A stretch of 25,070 bases of DNA from Synechococcus sp. MED850 (GCA_002700765.1 PAEP01000042.1:1-25070), one strand, 5' to 3'. Numbered from the stretch's first letter, positions 1 to 8,156 are shown. The notes: generated by a model from the sequence alone, not told the origin. Program-made: numbers and translations.

Positions 1-88
1 CCTCTCTGGTGTGGTTCCCATCTGCTTCTGGTGAAGAGTGGGTGAACCGATCAGGCCCCACAGAACCAATGTTCTAAGGGGTTTTCAT

Positions 89-361
89 CTATCGCACCGG
101 TGCTGAACACTGCCTCCAGCCGGTCTTAAGCATCGTCGTCCAAGCCTCGATGGCGTTGTGGCGAAGCATCCTGCGACGGGTCTGGGGCGTGGGTGGCCTT
201 GGTGGAACCCATCGGTATGTCCGCAGGATCACCCACTGCGCATGAGCCGTTGCCTTGTCTGGCGTGAAATGCACCAGTTTCTGCTGGTCGGCATTCACAA
301 GCCATCCTTCGCCTTCGGGGACCTCCGGTGGTGAGTGGGTGGAACGGTTCTTGATCGGCAT
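89..361 (-). CDS. DUF1651 family protein
   Basis: This encodes a protein of about 90 residues with the layout I know from DUF1651, a family of unknown function abundant in marine Synechococcus and Prochlorococcus. A GWLVN motif lies near residue 23, and a C-terminal block reads RRRMLRHNAIEAW then LKTGW. I chose the ATG at 361 (MPIKNRST) because the frame extends further upstream only into sequence that does not resemble the family. The usual W or PW ending is replaced by SAPVR, so the tail may be altered. No neighbour suggests a function. Family assignment is from motif memory; confidence is moderate to good. Confidence 0.72.
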   Translation of the reverse strand: MPIKNRSTHSPPEVPEGEGWLVNADQQKLVHFTPDKATAHAQWVILRTYRWVPPRPPTPQTRRRMLRHNAIEAWTTMLKTGWRQCSAPVR

Positions 362-642
362 GACGCCGATTCTGGCCAAATCAATAAGGCATTGAGCAAA
401 AACCCTGCTGAAACTGATTGCAAAAGTGGACAAAGCCAGCCCACTACTGGGAACACATGCTGCTCTGGGGGAAAGATACCGCAGGCTTGAAGCCTGACTC
501 CCCAATGTTCCAAGAACTTGCCCCTACCTGACATTTCAACCGCTCTAAAAGTTGGATTTTTAACCGGCTGCAGACACCATCAACAAGCACAACATGAGAC
601 AACAAATGTTGTAAAAACCAACGGGACAAGACTGCCCTCAAG
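362..642. other. Intergenic stretch, no gene recognised
   Basis: Open frames on the minus strand run through this stretch, but their translations (Cys/Leu-rich with no motif) look non-coding. A short inverted repeat (ACAAC-AAAT-GTTGT) lies near 600-613 and is followed by a run of A on the plus strand, so it is not a convincing terminator for the minus-strand esterase ending at 643. Confidence 0.4.
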
Positions 643-1899
643 CTAGACAAAGTTCAGATTGTTAACCGTGAGGTCTGGTGCACCTTTGAGGATGGCAATA
701 ATGCCACCGTCGCCAAAACCTTTGTCGACACCATTTTCATTGAAAAATAACTCTCCTTTCTTTTGGTTGTAGAGGAATGAAAAATCTTGCTTAGCAAGCC
801 TCCTCTTGAGCATCTTTTTATTGGCTGCGACAGCAAAGTTGGCCGGATTAACAACATCGAAACTATCAGTGTCAACTTCAAGAACATCTACCGATGGATT
901 GAAATCTGTAATGATGTCAACTGATTTACGCTTGAAGCGCCTTGGAGCACGGATAGCAATAGCCAACGCATTAATGGGAACGAGTCTTCCGTCAATTTTG
1001 CGAAAATCGGACAAAAAATCCCATGCCAACTCGTCAAGATTACGTCCATTGATCTCAAGATCAAACCAATCGTGCCCGCCTCCGTTCACCACATACTGCT
1101 TTACAGTCGTCGTCCCGTCGACCCGAGAAAAGTTTCTTTCCTGGACAAAATTTGTTGAAGCCTGCTCAAATTGATTGATCTGGTTCTGAGGTGAATTGTT
1201 AATATTTGCCCAATAATTCGATGCCTCATTGGCAGAAGCTAAATAGCCTGACACACCATCGATAGGGCGAATCCAATCATCTGTACCGTTGAAACTAATC
1301 AGGCCAACAGGATTAGTCGCCGTTTCGTGATCTAAGTTTTCAACGTTCACAAGACCAGAAACTGGTGCTATCGCTGCAACCATTTCCGACTCGTGATGAG
1401 CCAACCCATAGGCCATGCCAGCTCCATTGGAGAAGCCAGTGGCATACACACGGGAGGGATCGACAGAATATTTTCGAATCGATCTTTTGACCATTCTTCT
1501 AACAAATCCCAAATCATCACTAGAGCTTTTCCCCCCGAATGAATTGGGGTCTGGATTCCAATGACTCCCCCCCGTAGGCAATTGCAACCCTTGTGGATAA
1601 ATCAGAATGAAGCCAAACTCCTCAGACAATGAGCGCCAATCGGACAGAAAAAGTTGACCTTCAGCCGAATCTCCAAATCCATGAAAATTAAAAACCAATG
1701 GAACCGATTCCTTTGAACTGAGGCCAGAAGGCAAATAAATCAAATATCGCCTTTGGACACCATCATGGAAAATCTTCTTTTGTTTTAAATCTTTGTCGAT
1801 CACTTGAGTGACCTTATGCTTGTCAAACATAAACTCGTCATGTTTTGACGAATTAATTTTGTTATTGATGTCGTTCATGTCAATCAAACAATTCAACAT
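643..1899 (-). CDS. PHB-depolymerase/feruloyl-esterase-like hydrolase with C-terminal secretion-type module
   Basis: The product has 418 residues. Residues ~43-300 form an alpha/beta hydrolase of the LpqC/PHB-depolymerase type (esterase family 10): an oxyanion-hole motif NFHGFGD (71-77), nucleophile Ser157 in GFSNG, an acidic residue around Asp207/208 in GTDDW, and His276 in GGGHDWF. It probably cleaves an ester in a polymer or a hydroxycinnamate-type ester; the substrate is unknown. No signal peptide is present. From residue ~308 follows a separate module with DVLEVDTDSF, FLYNQKKGELFFNENG and GFGDGGIIAILKGAPDL. I recall this module at the end of other marine Synechococcus extracellular proteins and infer that it is a type I secretion signal. 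An alternative ATG lies at residue 8 (MNDINNK). The gene stands alone in AT-rich DNA. Confidence 0.85.
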   Translation of the reverse strand: MLNCLIDMNDINNKINSSKHDEFMFDKHKVTQVIDKDLKQKKIFHDGVQRRYLIYLPSGLSSKESVPLVFNFHGFGDSAEGQLFLSDWRSLSEEFGFILIYPQGLQLPTGGSHWNPDPNSFGGKSSSDDLGFVRRMVKRSIRKYSVDPSRVYATGFSNGAGMAYGLAHHESEMVAAIAPVSGLVNVENLDHETATNPVGLISFNGTDDWIRPIDGVSGYLASANEASNYWANINNSPQNQINQFEQASTNFVQERNFSRVDGTTTVKQYVVNGGGHDWFDLEINGRNLDELAWDFLSDFRKIDGRLVPINALAIAIRAPRRFKRKSVDIITDFNPSVDVLEVDTDSFDVVNPANFAVAANKKMLKRRLAKQDFSFLYNQKKGELFFNENGVDKGFGDGGIIAILKGAPDLTVNNLNFV

Positions 1900-1916
1900 C
1901 TTGAGAGAGTCATGAA

Positions 1917-1950
1917 ATTATAGTCATTTACACGCAAGAGTCGAGGTCAA
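1917..1950 (-). promoter_or_regulatory. Possible promoter of the esterase gene
   Basis: On the minus strand a perfect TATAAT (1917-1922) lies 17 bases upstream of the esterase ATG. A TTGACC lies further upstream (1945-1950), but the spacing of 22 bases is too long for a standard sigma-70 site, so only the -10 is persuasive. The 5' leader would be very short (about 10 bases), which could mean translation starts at the second ATG. Confidence 0.35.
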
Positions 1951-2521
1951 CCAGCATGCAAGCCAGTGTGGTTGATTGGCAAATCGACAATAACTCAACT
2001 GAAGGTCAATCAAGCAAAAATTTCCCAAGGCGTCCAAGCCAAACAAGCAGCTGGAGGAAGGATGCCACATCATCACTAAATCATCAGAACTCATCCCCAT
2101 CAAAAGAAGAAAAGTTCCATGAAAGTCTTAAGGAAAATGTATAGAGCCACCGTATCCGTGATCAACACATTTCAGACAAAGTGGCTTACGAAGGGAATGA
2201 AGCCAAGTCAAAACAAAAGAGCCACATCATCAATACAGGATATAAGCAAGTGGAGAACTACAATGATTTCTGGTGAGGGTACAGTCCTGCCCTGCCGATT
2301 AACCCAAAAATATGGCAGATAGGTCAAAGAACAATAGGCGCATGCTAACGCTATTGCAGAAACTTCATGCCTAATTAAAAAACATTGTCGTATGATCTTC
2401 AATATACGACAATCAAGCCTCTTCAATCAGTAACTTCCCGCACAAAAGGAGTGATCGAGAAAAGTTGAGGGAATACCTTTTCCCATACCCATTTCAATAG
2501 AAGCGACCTGTCAGGGAGGAA
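1951..2521. other. Long AT-rich non-coding stretch
   Basis: Short open frames on the plus strand at 1956-2144 and 2119-2322 are rich in Ser/Lys/Asn, have no recognisable domain and no good ribosome binding site. I do not call them genes. The stretch holds one clear inverted repeat (2384-2413), listed separately. Confidence 0.45.
2384..2413 (-). repeat. Perfect 10-bp inverted repeat, terminator-like on the minus strand
   Basis: The arms ATTGTCGTAT and ATACGACAAT match perfectly around a 10-base loop. Read on the minus strand, the hairpin is followed by GTTTTTTAATT, the layout of an intrinsic terminator with an AT-rich stem. No minus-strand gene is recognised just upstream of it, so either an unannotated minus-strand transcript ends here or the element has another role, for example in the leader of the RTX gene on the plus strand. 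Confidence 0.4.
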
Positions 2522-2611
2522 ATGACTTTAATGAAAAAAACCAACAACAAAGCAACAAGCAGAGGCGAAAAGATTAATTTTTTCAAGAACGTGCATAACA
2601 TCGACAACTGA
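2522..2611 (+). CDS. Possible 29-residue leader peptide or small ORF
   Basis: A very strong Shine-Dalgarno-like AGGGAGGAA sits immediately before an ATG at 2522 and about 10 bases before a second in-frame ATG at 2531. From that second ATG the peptide begins MKKTNNKATSRG and ends NVHNIDN. It is short, basic and Asn-rich, with no domain. It ends 29 bases before the RTX gene, so it could be a leader peptide or simply the leader region of that gene. The ribosome binding site is the only support. Confidence 0.25.
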   Translation: MTLMKKTNNKATSRGEKINFFKNVHNIDN

Positions 2612-2640
2612 TCAATAGACTTGAAAAAAAGTATTTTCCA

Positions 2641-4422
2641 ATGACTGCGGTTTCCCTGCTTAAAGACATAAAGACGACCTTCACCGGCGGCTCATATGAT
2701 TCTTACCCAAGGTGGCTAACACCATTTGATGAAAAAATATTTTTTTCTGCTGTTGATAATGGTGGGGAAATTGAATTATGGGCAACAGATGGTTCAGAGG
2801 CTGGCACCAACCTTGTGAGCAATCTCGCAGGAATTCAAAGTGGTAATCCCAAAGAACTAAGTGCTGGTCGTTATGTCCTTACTTACTCAGCTTTTACCCC
2901 CACAAATGGCAGAGAGCTATGGTTTACAACTGCCAGTCCTTATTCCACAGGTCCTTACGGTGATATTTTCTTAGGGTCATCGTCCTCTTCGCCAAAGAAC
3001 ATCATCAAATGGTTTGATGCTCCAGTGTTCTCAGCCAAGGACAATGACGGAAAACGCTATTTATGGCGCTCAGATATAGGCATAGAAAAAATATCTCAGG
3101 ATCATATTCTGCCAAATGAATCATTGATCACAAAATTCAAAGACGATATTTATTTTGTTGGCAATTATCGAGGAGAAGGGGATGCACTATGGAAATACGA
3201 CGGCAACAGTTTCACTGAAATATTTGACTATTATCCCGATTCAGAAGACAACACTGTATTCAGACATATTCAGGAAGCAGGTGATTTACTTTACTTCAGT
3301 GCGAGTTCATCGACAAGCGACCAGTTGTTCTCTACTGACGGCACCAGTGAAAACACTGGGCCAATCCTAAGTCGTGAAGAAGATGACCAAACAATTTCAA
3401 GTCCAGATAATCTTATTGATGTTGATGGCACTCTCTACTTCACAGCCTCCACTAATTATGGCAACGACATATGGAAAACCAATGGAACAAACGAAGGTGC
3501 CACACTTGTGGACCCAACTAATAGAAGCAGAGGCATCAATCGCGCAAAGCATTTAACCCTGGTTGATAATAAAATATTTTACGTAGGGACCTATGAATTT
3601 GATACTGAGCTCTGGGTATACGATACTCTCGAGAATACATCAAGGCGAGTAAAGGATATCAATACATCTGGAGATTCCTTGAAAAGAATTGACAACACAT
3701 TAACTCCCTTCAAGAGCAAACTCTTATTTGTCGCCGAGGACGAATTACATGGAGAAGAATTATGGATTACAAATGGTCAAGAAGGCGGAACTTACAGGCT
3801 GACTGATTTAAAGGAAGGCGTTACAGATTCGGATGTGGATGAAATAACAATACTTGGTGATAAAGTTATCTTTAGATCAGATTCAGACGACCATGGAATC
3901 GAATTATTTGTATGGGATAGTGAATTGGCTGATCAACCTTCTCAGCCAGAAACGGCTCCCGAAAATTACGAGACTCCAACCGCAGATAACGATATCATTG
4001 GCACCAATAAAAATGACAGGTTAAAAGGTGGACGTAACTCTGATTATATCAATGGCAAGAAGGGCGATGATAAACTCATTGGAGCAAAAGGAAATGATGT
4101 GCTAGATGGATCAAACGGCGACGATATTCTCAATGGCTCTAAAGGAAAAGACTATCTAAACGGATCAAAAGGATTGGACATTCTTAAAGGTGGAAAAGGA
4201 GCTGATGTATTTCAGGTATCTAGAGGTCTGGATATTGTCAAAGATTTTAGTATCAGGCAAGGTGATCGAATTGGCCTAGATAAAAAAGGAAATTACTCAC
4301 TCCAAGAGCACACTGATGGGGTCTTGATTCAAGCAAACTCTAAGAAGTTAATCTTGCTCGAGGGTGTCGATTACGACAATGCAAATCAACTCGGCGTTGA
4401 TTTATTTGTACAGCCAATTTAG
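2641..4422 (+). CDS. RTX protein with ELWxTDG-type repeats
   Basis: The product has 593 residues. About residues 20-435 consist of degenerate repeats built around a motif like ELWATDGSEAGTNLV: later copies read ELWFT, YLWRSD, ALWKYDG, QLFSTDGT, DIWKTNGT, ELWVYD, ELWITNGQ and ELFVWD. In other bacteria such ELWxTDGT repeats occur in large extracellular proteins and probably fold as a beta-propeller-like domain. Residues ~450-525 hold RTX nonapeptide-like repeats (GDDKLIGAKGNDVLDG, GDDILNG, KGADVF) that bind calcium. Many copies carry Lys where Gly is usual (NGKKG, GSKGK). The end (DIVKDFSIRQGDRIGL onward) is typical of type I secretion substrates. There is no N-terminal signal peptide. Role is unknown, perhaps a surface or adhesive protein. 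No T1SS genes are in the window. Confidence 0.87.
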   Translation: MTAVSLLKDIKTTFTGGSYDSYPRWLTPFDEKIFFSAVDNGGEIELWATDGSEAGTNLVSNLAGIQSGNPKELSAGRYVLTYSAFTPTNGRELWFTTASPYSTGPYGDIFLGSSSSSPKNIIKWFDAPVFSAKDNDGKRYLWRSDIGIEKISQDHILPNESLITKFKDDIYFVGNYRGEGDALWKYDGNSFTEIFDYYPDSEDNTVFRHIQEAGDLLYFSASSSTSDQLFSTDGTSENTGPILSREEDDQTISSPDNLIDVDGTLYFTASTNYGNDIWKTNGTNEGATLVDPTNRSRGINRAKHLTLVDNKIFYVGTYEFDTELWVYDTLENTSRRVKDINTSGDSLKRIDNTLTPFKSKLLFVAEDELHGEELWITNGQEGGTYRLTDLKEGVTDSDVDEITILGDKVIFRSDSDDHGIELFVWDSELADQPSQPETAPENYETPTADNDIIGTNKNDRLKGGRNSDYINGKKGDDKLIGAKGNDVLDGSNGDDILNGSKGKDYLNGSKGLDILKGGKGADVFQVSRGLDIVKDFSIRQGDRIGLDKKGNYSLQEHTDGVLIQANSKKLILLEGVDYDNANQLGVDLFVQPI

Positions 4423-4627
4423 CCCAAGCAGCTGGCAACAAATCTACAAATAATTAATATCAGACAAATTTTAATCTGCAAAAGGCTTGCTTTATAGAGG
4501 CAATTTCTTGTAAGAACATTACGAACCAAATCGAAGACTTCTCTGCAAATTCCGAGTACAGGAACAGAGAGCTCAGGTATTATCATAAGGCTCAATAAAC
4601 CAAAATCTTAATTTTCATCTTTGACTG

Positions 4628-5068
4628 ATGATTCAAACAAAGATCGAGCTTTGTGCAGCAAGAATACCAGGATTACCCGGCATCATTGCTGACCATCATT
4701 GGCTTCTTGTTCTACAGGACATTGAAGGGAGCAATCAGCAGGTTTGTGACCGCTGGGAAGTTTGGCAATACTCTCATCAGAACAATTCTTGCTGGGGGCA
4801 TCTACATAAGAATCTTTTGGCTCCCTATCAAGGGGTGGGCAATGGGCCTTCTCGATTGATCCAGCAGTGGGAGGGGGATGAGGCTTCGTTCATTGTTCAG
4901 AAACTTGAATCCTCTCCAAGCCACTACCCGTTTATCAAGCAATACAGATACTGGCCCGGCCCAAACAGCAACACATTTGCCCAATGGGTCGTCAGCGATC
5001 ATATAAAACTCGGAAATCGAGCAATTGGTAGAAACTACCGTGTGCCACAAATGACCGATACACATTGA
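4628..5068 (+). CDS. DUF3750 family protein
   Basis: The product has 146 residues and matches my memory of DUF3750. There is an N-terminal HHWLLV segment (family pattern HTWI/V), a central Glu-Val segment (RWEVWQYSH), YPFIKQYRYWPGPNSNTF near residues 100-117, where PGPNSNTF is the hallmark, and a C-terminal AIGRNYRVP (family AIGKD). Function of the family is unknown. The Asn, His and Ser in these conserved motifs could be catalytic, but that is a guess. The gene lies in the AT-rich region about 200 bases after the RTX gene on the same strand, with no obvious link to it. Confidence 0.75.
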   Translation: MIQTKIELCAARIPGLPGIIADHHWLLVLQDIEGSNQQVCDRWEVWQYSHQNNSCWGHLHKNLLAPYQGVGNGPSRLIQQWEGDEASFIVQKLESSPSHYPFIKQYRYWPGPNSNTFAQWVVSDHIKLGNRAIGRNYRVPQMTDTH

Positions 5069-5430
5069 TGAACAATCCCGAATCCTGTTGAAGCAACGTC
5101 GCAAAAAAGAAATTTGCACAACTGATGCTACAAGCGAAGAGTATTTGGCAATAAAAATACTCTCGGATCAACAATCGGTTGTTCACCTGTTTTGGTCATC
5201 ACACTGCTGTGCTTCCTTCTGATGGCAGCAATGACTCCAAAAATTATCTCGCAATGATCAAGTTACTTAAAATTCAAGTTAAAAACAAATAAATTGCAGT
5301 TCAAACTCTTGCATTGGATCATAATCAATCAATGATCATCAATTAACGCACTCAAATCAAGCATGGCACAAGCATGAAGAGGAAATATCAGATTCTAAAA
5401 AACCATACGTCGAGCCACTGCAGTAAATGA
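5069..5430. other. AT-rich intergenic stretch, nothing recognised
   Basis: No open frame with a convincing start or protein-like composition was found on either strand. A weak 6-bp inverted repeat (GATCAT...ATGATC) lies near 5318-5338; it is too weak to call a terminator. Confidence 0.4.
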
Positions 5431-5604
5431 CTAAGAAGGTTTTTTCTTCAGTTTTGAATGCCTATGTTTCGAGGAAAGGTGAAGCAGATTGGATGCTCTT
5501 TGTTGGTCTTCGATTTTGGTCAATTTACAGACTAACTTCCAAGTGTCTTGAGCAGACATTTCACCATCATCTTCCCATTTGATTGAAGATAAATCTGGTG
5601 GCAT
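5431..5604 (-). CDS. Small protein of unknown function, 57 residues
   Basis: The frame starts at an ATG with a good ribosome binding site (AAAAGGA, 7 bases before the ATG). The product begins MPPDLSSIKWEDDGEMS, continues with TWKLVCKLTKIEDQQRASNL and ends in a basic tail (KHRHSKLKKKPS). The composition is that of a soluble, probably helical protein; I recognise no domain. The same frame remains open for 45 codons upstream without a standard start codon, so this may be the surviving 3' part of a longer gene (see the adjoining entry). Confidence 0.55.
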   Translation of the reverse strand: MPPDLSSIKWEDDGEMSAQDTWKLVCKLTKIEDQQRASNLLHLSSKHRHSKLKKKPS

Positions 5605-5784
5605 TGAGAAGTCCTTTTCTTGGCAAGAATCTAAAAGGGAGTTGGGAGCTATGCGGCCATTACCAAAGGAGATTAACTTAAGAGAATCGAAAAAACGTTC
5701 GTTACGATACTGGTGAGACCTTAAGTCAACGAGCTCCTCTCAACTGACGAGATCAGACCATCGAGGTTGAAGCGTTCAAATCAG
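5605..5784 (-). pseudogene. Protein-like frame without start: possible frameshifted 5' part of the downstream gene
   Basis: In frame with the 57-residue gene the sequence reads EELVDLRSHQYRNERFFDSL, then KLISFGNGRIAPNSLL, which looks like protein. It begins just after a TGA (5740-5742) and has no ATG, GTG or TTG. Upstream, another frame reads FERFNLDGLISSVE up to the same place, at a GAGAGGAG run. Removing one AG would join the two as ...LISSVEELVDL.... This fits a two-base frameshift in a formerly longer gene, a sequencing error, or chance. Confidence 0.35.
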
Positions 5785-5964
5785 TCAAGCCGCATTCGCA
5801 AAGGATGAGGGCGAAACGAACGAGGTGACCGGTTGAATCCCATACTCCTCAGGCGATTCTTCTTTGAGCAACTGTTCAGCCTGACGGATGTAAAAAAAAT
5901 AGGTTTGACGATCAGATGCCTGATTGGCTTTGTCCATCAGCTCGAGATAACGCTTTGTAAGCAT
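5785..5964 (-). CDS. Small protein of unknown function, 59 residues
   Basis: The frame begins MLTKRYLELMDKANQASDRQ, goes on TYFFYIRQAEQLLKEES and ends FVSPSSFANAA. The N-terminal two thirds should form one or two amphipathic helices. I recognise the general type (small conserved picocyanobacterial proteins) but no named family. A TATGAT -10-like box lies about 20 bases upstream of the ATG in very AT-rich DNA. The gene sits directly upstream of the decayed frame on the same strand and may have formed an operon with it. Confidence 0.6.
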   Translation of the reverse strand: MLTKRYLELMDKANQASDRQTYFFYIRQAEQLLKEESPEEYGIQPVTSFVSPSSFANAA

Positions 5965-6090
5965 TATTTTTTAAATTTTTAAAATCATAGTGCAATGAAA
6001 ACCATAAGCTGTAGCAAAACTTACAACAATTCAAAGTATTGCGCCTGTTGTTTCATTAACTACATTTGAAATCACGACGCCTTGTATCAG

Positions 6091-7038
6091 TTAAGACGCA
6101 TCCCAAAGATTGGCAATGGTGTAGTCACCACCCTCAAGAATCCAGATCTCACCTCCATTGAAACGCAAGTTTCTGTCCAAGTGTTTAATTTTAACCAAAT
6201 CCTCTTCTCGAAGCTTGATAAAAGCTGCGTCTAAATTGCTCTGTAGTCGCTCAGGCTTAACAGACTTGGGAATGACGACGGTGTCCTGAGCTAACCCCCA
6301 GGCAAGGAGCACTTGTGCCGGTGAACAATCATGGTCCGCGCCAATCGCTTGAATCACAGGGTCATGCAAAAGGTTGGTGGATCCATGGCCTCCAGATCCC
6401 AGTGGTGAGTATGCCGTCAATACAATCTTGTGTTGATGGCAAAAGCTCAGCAAAGATGGCTGCTGCAAATAAGGGTGCCGCTCAACCTGATTGACACTGG
6501 GCAAAATTCTTGCGTCTTGCATCAAGGCAGACAATTTCAGCTCACTGAAATTCGAAACGCCAATGGCACCCACTAAACCCTCATCAACCAATGCCTCCAT
6601 CGCCTGCCACGTATCTGCAAGAGAAAGATCATTCCGAGCAATCTGCTCGCTCGCTTGTTGCGCAACGGCGATTCCGTGATGATGACTGACAGGCCAATGA
6701 ATCAGATATAAATCTAGAAAATCCAGCTGAAGATCCTCCAAGGTTCTGATCAGTGCAGGTCGCACATGCTCGGGCTCGTGGCAGTCATTCCAAAGCTTCG
6801 AAGTGATCCACAATTCATCTCGAGGTATAGCGTGTTGTCGACAGGCTTGAGCAGTCGCTTCACCAATCTCCCGTTCATTTCCATAGATCGACGCGCAATC
6901 AAGATGGCGGTAGCCAACTTCGAGAGCAGCATGCACGGCCTGTCCAACCAAGTTGCTCTCAGATTTCCAAGTGCCGAGTCCGATGGCCGGCATCAGGCTG
7001 CCATCACGCAGTTGGAGCTGACGTTGCACTGATGACAT
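6091..7038 (-). CDS. Aldo/keto reductase
   Basis: The product has 315 residues, the usual length. It is an NADPH-dependent reductase of carbonyl compounds with a TIM-barrel fold. The catalytic tetrad is complete: Asp47 (HLDCASIYGNE), Tyr52, Lys81 (WITSKLWN) and His114 (LIHWPV). The GVSNF segment and the C-terminal IPKSVKPERLQSN, which binds the cofactor phosphate, are also present. The ATG at 7038 follows a GAGGGG ribosome binding site; an overlapping GTG lies one codon upstream. The sequence resembles the AKR3/AKR5-type xylose- or glycerol-reductase branch, but the substrate cannot be fixed from sequence. It is a single gene with no operon partner. Confidence 0.92.
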   Translation of the reverse strand: MSSVQRQLQLRDGSLMPAIGLGTWKSESNLVGQAVHAALEVGYRHLDCASIYGNEREIGEATAQACRQHAIPRDELWITSKLWNDCHEPEHVRPALIRTLEDLQLDFLDLYLIHWPVSHHHGIAVAQQASEQIARNDLSLADTWQAMEALVDEGLVGAIGVSNFSELKLSALMQDARILPSVNQVERHPYLQQPSLLSFCHQHKIVLTAYSPLGSGGHGSTNLLHDPVIQAIGADHDCSPAQVLLAWGLAQDTVVIPKSVKPERLQSNLDAAFIKLREEDLVKIKHLDRNLRFNGGEIWILEGGDYTIANLWDAS

Positions 7039-7289
7039 CACATCCCCTCACCGAGTGAATGCTATTGATTCAAGCAGTGATGAGGCATGGAATCGGGAGT
7101 TGACCTTGTTGATCGGGACAGACAAAGCCTCCAGCCCTTTGCTACCAGTCATTCAGCACTGTCTTCCTCTCAGGTGTTCTAGCCTGCAGATCTAGTGTGG
7201 ACTGTTCCACAACCGACTGAACGCCCTGCTGGCAGTCGCTTGATGCAGAATCATTCAATTCTTAGCGTCCATCCAACGTTCGAGACTTC

Positions 7290-7577
7290 ATGCCTGCACT
7301 CCTGGCAGCAGCGCTGCTGATCACCACAAGCCTGTCTCAGGCAAAGGCAGCCATCTTCACGGTCAAGCCGGGATCAATATTTTATTCAAAGCCCGAAAAA
7401 TCTGAAAAATATCGTCTCGATCTTCCTGAAGTTCGCGTTCAGGTGCCACCACTCAGAGATGTAAAGGGCTTCTGCCTCTTTGATCTGGTTTACAAAATCT
7501 CTGACCGGGATAACCCAAACCTCCCCAAAAGCGGTTGGGCTCGCTGCGTCAGCACAGACACATTCATCTCCCAATGA
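7290..7577 (+). CDS. Small secreted protein of unknown function
   Basis: The product has 95 residues. Residues 1-20 (MPALLAAALLITTSLSQAKA) form a signal peptide with an AKA cleavage site. The mature part (AIFTVKPGSIFYSKPEKSEK...) has two Cys (GFCLFD and ARCVST) that could form a disulphide. The pattern of a short beta-rich domain with VYKISD and GWARC resembles small SH3-like periplasmic proteins, but this is only an impression. Its TGA overlaps the ATG of the next gene (ATGA), so the two are translationally coupled and probably act together. Confidence 0.65.
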   Translation: MPALLAAALLITTSLSQAKAAIFTVKPGSIFYSKPEKSEKYRLDLPEVRVQVPPLRDVKGFCLFDLVYKISDRDNPNLPKSGWARCVSTDTFISQ

Positions 7578-7954
7578 TGTCGCTCAACACAGCAAGGACC
7601 CTCTCTGCAGCGTTGCTCACCACCGTGATGAGCGGCATGCCAGCTCTGTGCCAAGAGGCCACTACAGAGAAATCACGCACACCATGCTTCTTCAACCAGA
7701 AGGAGGAAACGTGCGACATCCGTCTCAAAGGGGACGACATCGAGCTTCGGTTGGAAGGCAATCGAACCGTTGAAATCAATCGTCGCGGCCGTTGCACCAA
7801 TCGTCTTGAGAACAGCGTCACGATCCGAAGCTGCAACGTCCGGATTGGACTGCCGAATGATTTTGTCTATGGACTGATCGTTCGTCGCAGTACAGGAGGA
7901 ACGGTGATCACGTCCCCTCAGCTCGAGATCAAACTTCCCCAGATTGGCCTCTGA
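7574..7954 (+). CDS. Secreted protein of unknown function, coupled to the preceding gene
   Basis: The product has 126 residues. An N-terminal signal peptide (MMSLNTARTLSAALLTTVMS...ALCQEA) is followed by a mature beta-rich domain with four Cys (PCFFNQ, TCDIRL, RCTNRL, SCNVRI), probably two disulphides. The start overlaps the stop of the preceding gene in ATGATG; either ATG could be used. A strong terminator follows about 110 bases downstream, so the two secreted proteins form a two-gene operon. I do not recognise the family. Confidence 0.65.
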   Translation: MMSLNTARTLSAALLTTVMSGMPALCQEATTEKSRTPCFFNQKEETCDIRLKGDDIELRLEGNRTVEINRRGRCTNRLENSVTIRSCNVRIGLPNDFVYGLIVRRSTGGTVITSPQLEIKLPQIGL

Positions 7955-8065
7955 AACCAGTGAGTCACAGATGGACACAACCTCTTCAAGGGCCAGACAT
8001 GTTCTGACCATCCGCTGAATCCACAATGGCCTCAGGGGCTTGAGACACCCCTCACACACGGACGC

Positions 8066-8099
8066 AAACCCCTTGGCCAGCCATGGGGTTTCCTTTCTT
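8066..8099 (+). terminator. Rho-independent terminator
   Basis: The arms AAACCCCTTGGC and GCCATGGGGTTT pair over 12 bases with one mismatch and a 2-base centre. They are followed on the plus strand by CCTTTCTT. It closes the two-gene secreted-protein operon ending at 7954. Confidence 0.65.
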
Positions 8100-8156
8100 C
8101 GGACATCCGAGCCGCACTGGACTGTGAGAGAGTTAACAGATGCTTAAGGACCGGGG

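Noticed and set aside
1956..2322. Two short plus-strand frames in the AT-rich gap
   Set aside because: No ribosome binding site, Ser/Lys/Asn-rich random-looking composition, no motif.
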